Source of the DNA: JAJYBV01 sp021812265
Lineage (GTDB): Bacteria > Chloroflexota > Ktedonobacteria > Ktedonobacterales > JACDGC01
DNA: 12,878 nt
Assembly (NCBI GenBank): GCA_027459525.1
Contig: DAIDIC010000166.1
Span: forward strand, 1 to 12,878
Reading direction: 5' to 3'
Positions 6,931 through 12,878 of this stretch are shown in pieces. Below the pieces are notes generated by a model that worked only from the letters and a program-made list of their open reading frames with translations, was not told the origin of the DNA and did not search any database. The position numbers and the translations under genes are program-made. The stretch's first letter is position 1, and each line of letters opens with the position of its first letter.

Positions 6931-7623
6931 ATGCGGATACTCATCGTTGAAGACGAAAAATATAATCGCCAAATGATTAAATATTTGATGAACTGTGAAG
7001 GCTATGATGTTGATGAAATTGATAACCCGGATGGCGCGTTGCAATTAATTCAGCGATCAATGCCGCAGTTATTCTTATTGGATATTAATTTCGGAGCCAA
7101 AAGATTAGACGGCTTTGAGCTGTATCGCAAAATTCGCGAATTGGATAAGGATGTTCCGGTTATTTTTATTACCGCCAGGAAAGAAACTGAAGATGAAATT
7201 AAAGGTCTGGCCCTCGGCGCAGATGACTATATTACAAAACCGTTTACCCCTGCGTTGCTGGCGGCTAGGGTGAAAACTGTGCTGAATAGAGTGTATCGCG
7301 GCCATGTGGCGGCCAGCCAAGTAATAAAAATGAAATCGCTGGAACTGAATATCAGTGAATTGACTGTGGTTATGCAAACCGGCAAAACCATTATACTTAC
7401 TCCAACCGAAATGAAACTGCTGAAACAGCTTATGTCTCATCCGGATAGCGGTATTTCTCGCGATGATCTTCTTTACGCTGTTTGGGGTGACACATACATT
7501 GGTGACAGCAACATTGTTGATTCATATATTCGCAAGCTGCGTTCGAAGCTGGAAAAAAATCCCAGCAAACCGCAATATATCCTTACCGTGCGTGGTGTGG
7601 GATACAAATTTTCAAATCAATAG
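6931..7623 (+). CDS. OmpR/PhoB-family response regulator
   Basis: 230 residues: receiver (1-118) plus winged-helix DNA-binding domain (about 130-228). The receiver has acidic pocket E7-D8, phospho-acceptor Asp51 (LLDINFG), Thr81 (FITAR) and Lys103 (ITKPF). The effector domain shows the family landmarks: TPTEMKLLKQLMSHP, the DLLYAVWGD helix, the VDSYIRKLRSKLE recognition helix and the RGVGYKF C-terminal hairpin. The beta3-alpha3 loop is unusual: Asp51 is followed by INFGAKRLDG, two residues longer than the usual D-x-x-x-P-x-x-D-G and without the proline. ATG 6931 has GGAGG at 6914-6918, 12 nt upstream, a long but usable spacing. The kinase-like gene follows after about 40 bp and is the probable cognate partner. 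Its targets cannot be told from this window. Confidence 0.95.
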   Translation: MRILIVEDEKYNRQMIKYLMNCEGYDVDEIDNPDGALQLIQRSMPQLFLLDINFGAKRLDGFELYRKIRELDKDVPVIFITARKETEDEIKGLALGADDYITKPFTPALLAARVKTVLNRVYRGHVAASQVIKMKSLELNISELTVVMQTGKTIILTPTEMKLLKQLMSHPDSGISRDDLLYAVWGDTYIGDSNIVDSYIRKLRSKLEKNPSKPQYILTVRGVGYKFSNQ

Positions 7624-7664
7624 TAATAAATATCTTATTATGTTCATAGAATGGATTGAATGTT

Positions 7665-8879
7665 ATGGCTGTACAAGCACAACTTCCGCAGGATTTTATA
7701 TCGGAAACTCAGGCAATTTCTTCACAACGGGCGCTGGCTTTGCTGCGCGCAGATTCCGCGTTCCGCGCGCAAGTTCGCGCAATTGCCAAGGCAATTACTG
7801 CCGACGCAGGCTGCGCCATTATGATTATAGAACATACACCGCGATATATTTGCGGCGCCGCAAATTTTACCTTGCCGGAATCGGACAGCCGCGATACACT
7901 TTCTTCACCTAAAAAACAGCGCTTGGTGCACGCGGCGATACAAGCGCCGCACTTCAGCGCAAAAGCGCACATCTATGAAACACGCTTCCGTTCATCACAT
8001 CGGCAGTATATCATTGTCTATGCAGACTATACGCCGTTAGACGCCATTATCTCCTTAGCGTTTGAACGAAATGATGGCGCATTTTCGCAGCAGAATGTTC
8101 AAGCTGCGCTGGATCATCTGCCGAAATTAAACGCCGCAATTGCTTTTACACTAACAAACGATACATCTATGCGCGCCATTGCTCAAAGTGAAAATCAGGA
8201 TACTATCTTTATTTCAGAGGTTACCCATAAACTGCGGAATCGGGTAAATGCAGTGCACGGCTTTCTTGAGATGGTTATCAGTGGCGATGCGGGAGATTTA
8301 AATATTCAACAGCGTGAAATGCTGGGATATGCGCATATCAGCGCCTTGGAGATGATGGAATATATTGAAAATTTACACTTTCTTTTACAAGATAATTTAA
8401 AAAAACATGTCGTAAATATCACAAAAATACAAGCGCTGCCTGTGCTGGCTGATATCGCGCAGCAACTGCAGCGCGCCGCCGATTCGGAACATGTGCGTCT
8501 GCTTATTGAGGCCGATGACGCAACAGTTGTGTTTTGTGATATGCAAATGTTATGGCGCGCGTTATTAAATTTAACGATCAACGCCATAAAGTTTAATACT
8601 AAAAACGGATCTGTGGTGTTATTTGCCCGAACGGAACAGAATACTACTGTTCTTGGCGTGAAAGACACTGGGGTTGGTTTTAGCGATGATACGCTGCATA
8701 TTTTGCAAAAAGGCGCCGCCACATTGCCTGCGCAGCTTTTGGCGGAGAATCCCGGATTGCCGATAGGTGTGTTAACGGTTCAAGCTATTGCCCGGTTAAC
8801 AGGCGCCGATTTTCGTGTTGAAACACAACCCGGCGAAGGTTCGGTGTGCAGCCTGACATTTTCTGCCGGTAAGCAGTGA
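7665..8879 (+). CDS. Divergent sensor kinase-like protein with altered H and G2 boxes
   Basis: 404 residues from ATG 7665 (a TTG at 7656 would add three). No membrane helix. The N-terminal 165 residues have a GAF-like alpha/beta layout (RAIAKAITADAG, CAIMIIEHTPRYICGAA, then IIVYADYTPLDAI). The phospho-acceptor region reads VTHKLRNRVNAVHGF: His188 is present, but H+1 is Lys189 where HisKA kinases carry Glu or Asp, and the usual T-P after the LR is N-R. Asn192 sits at H+4, the position used for phosphatase action. The ATPase domain keeps the N box (Asn306 in TINAIKF) and G1 (DTGVGF, Asp334), but G2 reads GLPIGV instead of GxGLGL, and no clear F box is seen. This suggests weak or absent autokinase activity, with phosphatase or scaffold function more likely (inference). 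The preceding OmpR-type regulator is its probable partner. Confidence 0.88.
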   Translation: MAVQAQLPQDFISETQAISSQRALALLRADSAFRAQVRAIAKAITADAGCAIMIIEHTPRYICGAANFTLPESDSRDTLSSPKKQRLVHAAIQAPHFSAKAHIYETRFRSSHRQYIIVYADYTPLDAIISLAFERNDGAFSQQNVQAALDHLPKLNAAIAFTLTNDTSMRAIAQSENQDTIFISEVTHKLRNRVNAVHGFLEMVISGDAGDLNIQQREMLGYAHISALEMMEYIENLHFLLQDNLKKHVVNITKIQALPVLADIAQQLQRAADSEHVRLLIEADDATVVFCDMQMLWRALLNLTINAIKFNTKNGSVVLFARTEQNTTVLGVKDTGVGFSDDTLHILQKGAATLPAQLLAENPGLPIGVLTVQAIARLTGADFRVETQPGEGSVCSLTFSAGKQ

Positions 8880-8904
8880 TCTTGTTCAAAATATGCTACT
8901 GCCT

Positions 8905-8919
8905 AATTATTAAATAATT
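8905..8919. repeat. AT-rich inverted repeat upstream of the peptidase gene
   Basis: AATTAT (8905-8910) and ATAATT (8914-8919) form a dyad with a 3-bp spacer in the 90-bp gap before the M55 gene. It could be an operator or part of a promoter, but no convincing -35/-10 pair is visible here. It is too AT-rich and too short to be a terminator. Confidence 0.3.
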
Positions 8920-8969
8920 CGCGCCAAAATATTTTTGATGTACATTTTTGTGAAAGCAGGCGGCATTTG

Positions 8970-9806
8970 ATGAAAATTTTTATTTCGATAGACGCCGAAG
9001 GTATTGCCGGCGTTTCGGACTGGGAGCAAATACGCAGCTCCGGTGATGATTATGCGCTTGGCCGGTCTTTACTTACCCGGGAGCTAAACGCGGTGATAGA
9101 CGGTGTTTTGATGGCAGATGAATCGGCTGATATTTTGGTGAACGATTCTCACGGCGCTATGCGCAACTTTGATCCCGTTGCGCTTCACGGCGGAGCCTCA
9201 TCCTTAACCGGGCGGCATAAGCCAATGTATATGATGGAAGGGCTAGACGCTTCTTTTGACGCCGCGCTGTTTATCGGCTACCATGGCTCGATGGGCGCTC
9301 GCGCGTTGTTAAGCCACACCTATAATCCACGGGCAATCTGGGAAGTAAAAATAAATGGTGAGGTTGTAGGTGAATCGGCCATTAACGCGCTTGTGGCGGC
9401 GTATTATCAAGTTCCTATAGCGTTAATTAGCGGTGACGCCGATACTATAGAAGAATTTATCAATTGGGCGCCGGATGTAACACCGGCGCAGGTAAAACAA
9501 TCCATTACCCGTTTTGCGGCGCTATCGTTGCATCCGGAAAAGGCCTGTGCTATTCTTAAGGAAAAAACAGCGCAATCGCTGCAAAGAGATCTGCGCGCGT
9601 TGCGGGTTATCCCCTCTTTTGGTCCGCAAATTACTATGGAAATTACGTTTCTCACAGCCGATATGGCTGCCGCGTGCGCAGTTATTCGGGGTATAGAGCT
9701 TGACAAAAACCACAAGCGGACGGCAATCTTAACAGGGGATGATTATTTAGCTGTTTTTCGCTCGTTTGTTGGCGTTGTGCAAATAACCCGATCGCTGGTG
9801 GAATGA
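8970..9806 (+). CDS. M55-family D-aminopeptidase (DppA type)
   Basis: 278 residues from ATG 8970, close to the roughly 274 of Bacillus DppA. AGGCGG at 8958-8963 gives a good ribosome site 6 nt away, so the ATG is preferred over the TTG at 8967. The zinc-ligand pattern of the family is visible: SIDAEGIAGV with Asp8 and Glu10, His61 in NDSHGAMRN, His105 in GYHGSMG, and Glu131/Glu135 in NGEVVGES; the LLSHTYNP segment also matches the active-site region. M55 enzymes are cytoplasmic binuclear-zinc peptidases that cleave N-terminal D-amino acids, such as D-Ala-D-Ala, and are linked to peptidoglycan peptide recycling. No signal peptide is seen. The TPR membrane protein starts 17 bp downstream, so they probably share a transcript. 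The catalytic residues appear complete; substrate preference is inferred from the family only. Confidence 0.95.
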   Translation: MKIFISIDAEGIAGVSDWEQIRSSGDDYALGRSLLTRELNAVIDGVLMADESADILVNDSHGAMRNFDPVALHGGASSLTGRHKPMYMMEGLDASFDAALFIGYHGSMGARALLSHTYNPRAIWEVKINGEVVGESAINALVAAYYQVPIALISGDADTIEEFINWAPDVTPAQVKQSITRFAALSLHPEKACAILKEKTAQSLQRDLRALRVIPSFGPQITMEITFLTADMAAACAVIRGIELDKNHKRTAILTGDDYLAVFRSFVGVVQITRSLVE

Positions 9807-9823
9807 AATGAGGCGTATGTTTT

Positions 9824-11488
9824 GTGGTCATAAATGGAATAATTATTGCAGCGGCTGCTGTTGTTTTGGTTTTGGGGCGCATACTTTGGCCGAAAGAGTT
9901 TTTTCAGCGCCGAAAATATGGCAAACAGCGCGACGCTGCAATTGAGGCCATGAAATATGGGCTTGCTTTGCTGGAAGATGAACAATACGAACCGGCAATA
10001 AAACAGTTTCAGTTTGCCGCGCAAAAAACACCGGAAACACCCGCTCCGGCGCTGTTACGAATTTATGCTTTGGGCTTGCAAGGCTATCAAAGCGAGGCGA
10101 GGGCAGAGCTGCAATCTGCGCTGCTGAAATGGAAGGCAGAAGATTTGCCAAAACGGATTTTGGCGATGGCGTACTTAGGCGCCGCGAAGTATGATTTGGC
10201 GTATGAAACAGCGTTTGCCGCCGCTTCTGTTGAAAACGCCGCGGCAAACACATTTAAAACATTGGGTGATGTGTGCCGTATTTCTCAGCGATATCCCGAA
10301 GCAGAAAGAGCGTATCAAACCGCGCAAGCAATGCAATTGGAGATTCCATTAACTGGGCTGGCGTATGTAATGGCCGCACAGGGGCGCATTGCAGAAGCTG
10401 AAGCGATTTTGGCCGCGCAAAATCCCCGCATATTGCGGCTGTTTGAATCGCAGTTAACATTAGCTTATGTGCATACCCAAGCGCGGCGCTATTCTGAAGC
10501 GATTGAAATGTATATGGCAATGATACAGCAAAATCCGCATTCTCCCCGAATTATTGCGCCATATGGCGAGGCGCTGCTGGATTATGGCCAAGTGAAAGAA
10601 GCGTATACGTTACTGAAACAATCGGTATTTACGTCACCGGATAATCCCTTTTTGCACACGGTGTTTGCCCGCGCTTGCTTAGAACAGAATGAAGCCGCCG
10701 ACGCGGCGTACCATGTGCGGCTTGCCATACAAATTTGGCCTGGCTTTGGTTCGGCGCAAAGTGTGTATGGTGATATTATGAAGAAAAATGGCCGCTATGA
10801 AGCCGCTGAGGAACACTATCGTAAAGCAATTGAACTGAATCCGTTTCTGGCCGATTCTTATGAAAAATTGGCGGCGCTGCTGCGGCTGCGATCTTCTTTT
10901 CAAGAAGCCGCAGAGCTGGAACGTGAGGCAAAACGCTTGCGGCCTGATAAGCCGTTACGTGTAACACAGGAAACTTTGGCCATAACCACCGATAATATTG
11001 CTACCAATAAAATGCCCTATATTCTGCCACAGGTGAAGCCGGCGCCGGAATTTAATAATGATGTTATTAAGATTATGACACCAACTTTTCGGAAACTGCC
11101 TATGCGGCAATTGGAGCAATTCTCCGGAGATTCAAAGGCTGAGCTGTCTGTTGCGGAACTTTCAGAACGTTCTTATAGTGATATTAAGGTTATTCCCGGC
11201 GCCGCGCTATTGTTTGATCAATCAACAAGCAGCTTTGTTACTCAAACATTTCAGATACGACGGCCTATCGAAGAAGTGAAGGAATATTATCTGACAAATA
11301 TGGCAAATGACTTTTGGGAGTTAAATGTTTCCAGTGAAAGCATCATACAGGAACTGCAAGGCGAAACATTAGAGTTTGCCAAAGCAGGCAGCACAGCGCT
11401 GATAACTATTGGCACAGCGGTGAAAGAAACCAAGGAATACAAGGAACATATTACGTATATTATTACACATGTCAGTCGGCGCGATTGA
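9824..11488 (+). CDS. Membrane-anchored TPR protein with a C-terminal alpha/beta domain
   Basis: 554 residues from GTG 9824, which has GAGG at 9810-9813, 10 nt upstream. Residues 4-22 (GIIIAAAAVVLVLG) form a single hydrophobic anchor followed by basic residues (QRRKYGKQR), predicting an outside N terminus with the bulk of the protein in the cytoplasm. From about 40 to 375 there are repeated TPR helices; clear units include YEAAEEHYRKAIELNP, YSEAIEMYMAMIQQNP and YPEAERAYQTAQ. A linker (about 380-450) leads to a C-terminal domain, about 455-554, that begins VIPGAALL and contains RPIEEVKEYYLTNM followed by alternating strands. I recognise the general layout from other bacterial membrane proteins but cannot name the family. 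TPRs imply a protein-binding scaffold. The gene overlaps the next by 20 bp if that gene's first ATG is used, implying tight co-expression. Confidence 0.88.
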   Translation: MVINGIIIAAAAVVLVLGRILWPKEFFQRRKYGKQRDAAIEAMKYGLALLEDEQYEPAIKQFQFAAQKTPETPAPALLRIYALGLQGYQSEARAELQSALLKWKAEDLPKRILAMAYLGAAKYDLAYETAFAAASVENAAANTFKTLGDVCRISQRYPEAERAYQTAQAMQLEIPLTGLAYVMAAQGRIAEAEAILAAQNPRILRLFESQLTLAYVHTQARRYSEAIEMYMAMIQQNPHSPRIIAPYGEALLDYGQVKEAYTLLKQSVFTSPDNPFLHTVFARACLEQNEAADAAYHVRLAIQIWPGFGSAQSVYGDIMKKNGRYEAAEEHYRKAIELNPFLADSYEKLAALLRLRSSFQEAAELEREAKRLRPDKPLRVTQETLAITTDNIATNKMPYILPQVKPAPEFNNDVIKIMTPTFRKLPMRQLEQFSGDSKAELSVAELSERSYSDIKVIPGAALLFDQSTSSFVTQTFQIRRPIEEVKEYYLTNMANDFWELNVSSESIIQELQGETLEFAKAGSTALITIGTAVKETKEYKEHITYIITHVSRRD

Positions 11489-12560
11489 ATGCGCGCCGCT
11501 TTGTGCAGAAGATTATTTCAGCAGAGGAAATCCGGTAAGCAAAGCAATGTATCAGGATAACACAAGCAATACTTCAATAATCGGCATACAATTCACTCCA
11601 TTATCAAGCTCTTCTTACGCTTCGGTAATGCGGGCGTGGAAGATTTTTATGGAAACACTGAATCCGTCTGCCATTTGCGGCTGTGCGCTATTTGATGGAG
11701 CCTTGCAGTATCCCAGCGGCGAAGGATATGTTGTGATAGCGGTGAGTGGCCCGGAAACGTGTATTGAACATGTTCGGCGGCAATTTTCTCACCCATCTTT
11801 GGCGCAGCATCCGGGCTTATTTCCTCCGGAAAATCGATTTGTGGCGCGCGCCGTTCTTCCCAAAGAACTGTTGACTGCGGCAGGCTATATATCACCGCAA
11901 GGAAAATTGCTGATTCACGATAACACCTCATATCTTGCCGATATTGCAAACGCTGTTCATTGGCCAATTGCTTCTATGACAGATACACGTCGGCGGCTTG
12001 GCGTGTATAACTCATTTGCAGAAGACGCCGCAACAATGCAGATAAAATCTACAGTGTTAGATGGCGCTACACAAATGCATTTGCGATTATGGCGCGCGCC
12101 AAAGGTGCGGCGCAATACATTAAAATTGCCGCCGCGCTATGTTATCGGCATAACTGTGCTTGTCGCAGTGATATTGATGGTTTCTGCGATATTTGTTTAT
12201 ACTAACCAAGGAACGGCAGTGAATGCAGGGGGCAGCACTACTATAGGGCAAAATTATATGCTTATTCAGCCGTCAGTTATTCAGGCGCCATGCAAAGTCG
12301 GTGAAACGCAAAGTTTTACGATTACCAACACCGGAACATCTGATATGAAATGGAGTGTTTCGGGTAATGATTATTCTTCAATTGTTTCCATCCATCCGTT
12401 GCAAGGAACACTGGCGGCAGGCTCAGTCCAGATCATAACAGCAGCGCCGCTGGTATACAGCATTACTCAGCAGCGCCTCTTAGTGCGATTTACTTCAAAT
12501 TTAGGCTCCGCCGCCGCAACCCTTATAGTTGGTGGCTGCCCTTTACAAAATAGCCCGTAA
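11469..12560 (+). CDS. Single-pass membrane protein with cytoplasmic domain and extracytoplasmic Ig/BACON-like domain
   Basis: 363 residues from ATG 11469. An alternative ATG at 11547 (residue 27) would remove the overlap with the TPR gene; neither has a strong ribosome site. Residues about 37-210 form a soluble domain. The order of its segments, with SPQGKLLIHDNTSYL near its end, is faintly like a class III nucleotide cyclase domain without metal-binding aspartates (weak inference). A basic stretch (KVRRNTLKLPPR) precedes the membrane helix at about 224-244 (VIGITVLVAVILMVSAIFVY), predicting the N-terminal part inside. Outside, after a Gly/Ser/Thr linker, residues about 265-355 form a beta-rich domain: QSFTITNTGTSDMKWSV, then a LQGTLAAGS turn, then strands. 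This resembles Ig-like or BACON domains. The last residues, NSP and the stop, fall inside the transposable element's hairpin, so the C terminus may have been set by the insertion. Function unknown. Confidence 0.82.
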   Translation: MSVGAIECAPLCAEDYFSRGNPVSKAMYQDNTSNTSIIGIQFTPLSSSSYASVMRAWKIFMETLNPSAICGCALFDGALQYPSGEGYVVIAVSGPETCIEHVRRQFSHPSLAQHPGLFPPENRFVARAVLPKELLTAAGYISPQGKLLIHDNTSYLADIANAVHWPIASMTDTRRRLGVYNSFAEDAATMQIKSTVLDGATQMHLRLWRAPKVRRNTLKLPPRYVIGITVLVAVILMVSAIFVYTNQGTAVNAGGSTTIGQNYMLIQPSVIQAPCKVGETQSFTITNTGTSDMKWSVSGNDYSSIVSIHPLQGTLAAGSVQIITAAPLVYSITQQRLLVRFTSNLGSAAATLIVGGCPLQNSP

Positions 12561-12597
12561 AGCCGCTGCGCCTTTAGGCCATGCGGATGTACGGGCT
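12552..12597. repeat. Imperfect hairpin, likely left-end structure of the IS element
   Basis: The outer arms AGCCCGTA (12552-12559) and TACGGGCT (12590-12597) are perfect complements. Inside, after symmetrical 3-nt mismatches, CCGC (12563-12566) pairs with GCGG (12583-12586), and GCC (12570-12572) with GGC (12577-12579) around a TTTA loop. IS200/IS605 transposases recognise subterminal hairpins as single-stranded DNA, which fits. It also begins within the stop region of the upstream gene and could serve as a transcription-blocking stem for it. Confidence 0.7.
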
Positions 12598-12626
12598 TGC
12601 GTGGGCTTGAGCCAGAGACTACATGC

Positions 12627-12656
12627 TTGACGGGTAAGGCGTTCTTATTGTAGAAT
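12627..12656 (+). promoter_or_regulatory. Predicted promoter of tnpA
   Basis: TTGACG (12627-12632, 5 of 6) is followed by an 18-bp spacer and TAGAAT (12651-12656, 5 of 6). Transcription would begin near 12663, giving a very short leader before the ATG at 12675. Confidence 0.55.
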
Positions 12657-12663
12657 ATCTACA
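12649..12663. repeat. Inverted repeat over the tnpA -10 region
   Basis: TGTAGA (12649-12654) and TCTACA (12658-12663) form a perfect 6-bp dyad with a 3-bp centre, ending just before the GGGAG ribosome site. It spans the predicted -10 box, so it may be an operator. If transcripts start upstream, it would be a small mRNA stem next to the ribosome site. Confidence 0.5.
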
Positions 12664-12674
12664 GGGAGAACGAC

Positions 12675-12878
12675 ATGGATTATCAACACGATGAGCATCA
12701 TGTGCATCTCATCGTCTCCCATCTGATCTGGTGCCCTAAGCGGCGAAAGCGTGTGTTAGTGAACCAGATTGGTCAGCGATGTGAAGCCCTTATCCGGCAG
12801 AAATGCGACGAAAAGGGATGGACGATTTTGGAGTTAGCCATTCAGCCTGATCATATCCATCTCTTTATTCGGGCCTGG
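12675..12878 (+). CDS. tnpA: IS200/IS605-type Y1 HUH transposase TnpA, N-terminal 68 residues, cut at window end
   Basis: The frame is open from ATG 12675 to the last base, with GGGAG at 12664-12668, 6 nt upstream. Visible hallmarks are HHVHLIVSHLIWCPKRRK near the N terminus and the metal-binding HUH motif PDHIHLF with His60 and His62. Family members are about 130-155 residues, so roughly half is present and the catalytic tyrosine is off the window. The enzyme cuts and joins single-stranded DNA at hairpin-flanked ends during excision and insertion. I see no stop or frameshift in the visible part, so the element may be intact. Confidence 0.95.
   Translation, partial: MDYQHDEHHVHLIVSHLIWCPKRRKRVLVNQIGQRCEALIRQKCDEKGWTILELAIQPDHIHLFIRAW

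Larger units (their letters stand above)
12547..12878 (+). mobile_element. Left part of an IS200/IS605-family insertion sequence
   Basis: The element is identified by its Y1 HUH transposase gene and the hairpin just upstream. Such elements lack terminal inverted repeats and insert 3' of a short target tetra- or pentanucleotide with no target duplication. A TTAC, the target of IS608, lies at 12543-12546, so the left boundary is proposed after 12546; this is inference, since other members use other targets. The right end is beyond the window. The order is hairpin, promoter, small inverted repeat, ribosome site and tnpA. Whether a tnpB/IscB gene follows cannot be seen. Confidence 0.7.

Noticed and set aside
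7463..7912. Open frame of 149 codons spanning the junction of the OmpR-type regulator and second kinase
   Set aside because: It is a shadow in another frame of two well-supported genes and has no recognisable domain.
8882..8918. Possible promoter for the peptidase gene (TTGTTC with AT-rich downstream sequence)
   Set aside because: No hexamer near the right spacing matches TATAAT well, so I kept only the dyad as a weak feature.
12593..12609. Direct repeat GGGCTTG (12593-12599, 12603-12609) in the element's left end
   Set aside because: It is short and G/C-rich, with no clear link to transposase recognition; too weak to annotate.

Overview
Bacterial DNA, densely packed, with roughly balanced base composition. 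All genes lie on the + strand except one MerR-family regulator. Taxonomic clues are indirect: the MerR sequence style, a membrane-anchored Ig/BACON-like protein, an IS200/IS605-type transposase, and an NtrC-like AAA+ regulator whose sigma54-contact loop is degenerate. Together these would fit Chloroflexota, a group usually lacking sigma54, but this is an inference of modest confidence; nothing in the window is a decisive marker.

Layout. (1) 1-2331: the C-terminal part of a UPF1/DNA2-like superfamily 1 helicase, cut by the window edge, followed 18 bp later by an unrecognised winged-helix-like protein; the two look co-transcribed. (2) 2323-2775 (minus): a short MerR regulator without a ligand-binding domain, convergent with and overlapping the previous gene. 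It has a good minus-strand promoter in a 306-bp region that also carries a divergent plus-strand promoter and a perfect 10-bp palindrome. (3) 3082-8879: two consecutive two-component pairs. The first is a soluble GAF-GAF-PAS histidine kinase with an NtrC-architecture response regulator. The second is an OmpR-type response regulator, with its own promoter, and a divergent kinase-like protein whose H box and G2 box are altered. (4) 8970-12560: a tightly spaced run of an M55 D-aminopeptidase (DppA type), a membrane-anchored TPR protein, and a single-pass membrane protein with an extracytoplasmic Ig-like domain. (5) From about 12547 to the end: the left end of an IS200/IS605-family element with a terminal hairpin, a promoter and the first half of its Y1 HUH transposase.

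How the parts may work together (inference). The soluble sensor kinase probably phosphorylates Asp59 of its neighbour, which should then act as a sigma54-independent AAA+ regulator because its GAFTGA loop reads FSFTDA. The second pair may be biased towards phosphatase or scaffold behaviour, because the residue after the phospho-acceptor His is Lys and the G2 box is degraded. The peptidase/TPR/Ig run places TPR repeats and an unknown domain on the cytoplasmic face of the membrane. The element's left end appears to abut, and may supply, the last codons and stop of the Ig-domain gene.

No tRNA, rRNA or CRISPR array was seen. The most interesting points are the degenerate GAFTGA regulator, the altered second kinase, the helicase/winged-helix pair, the three-gene membrane run, a strong hairpin just inside the first kinase gene, and the element/gene junction.
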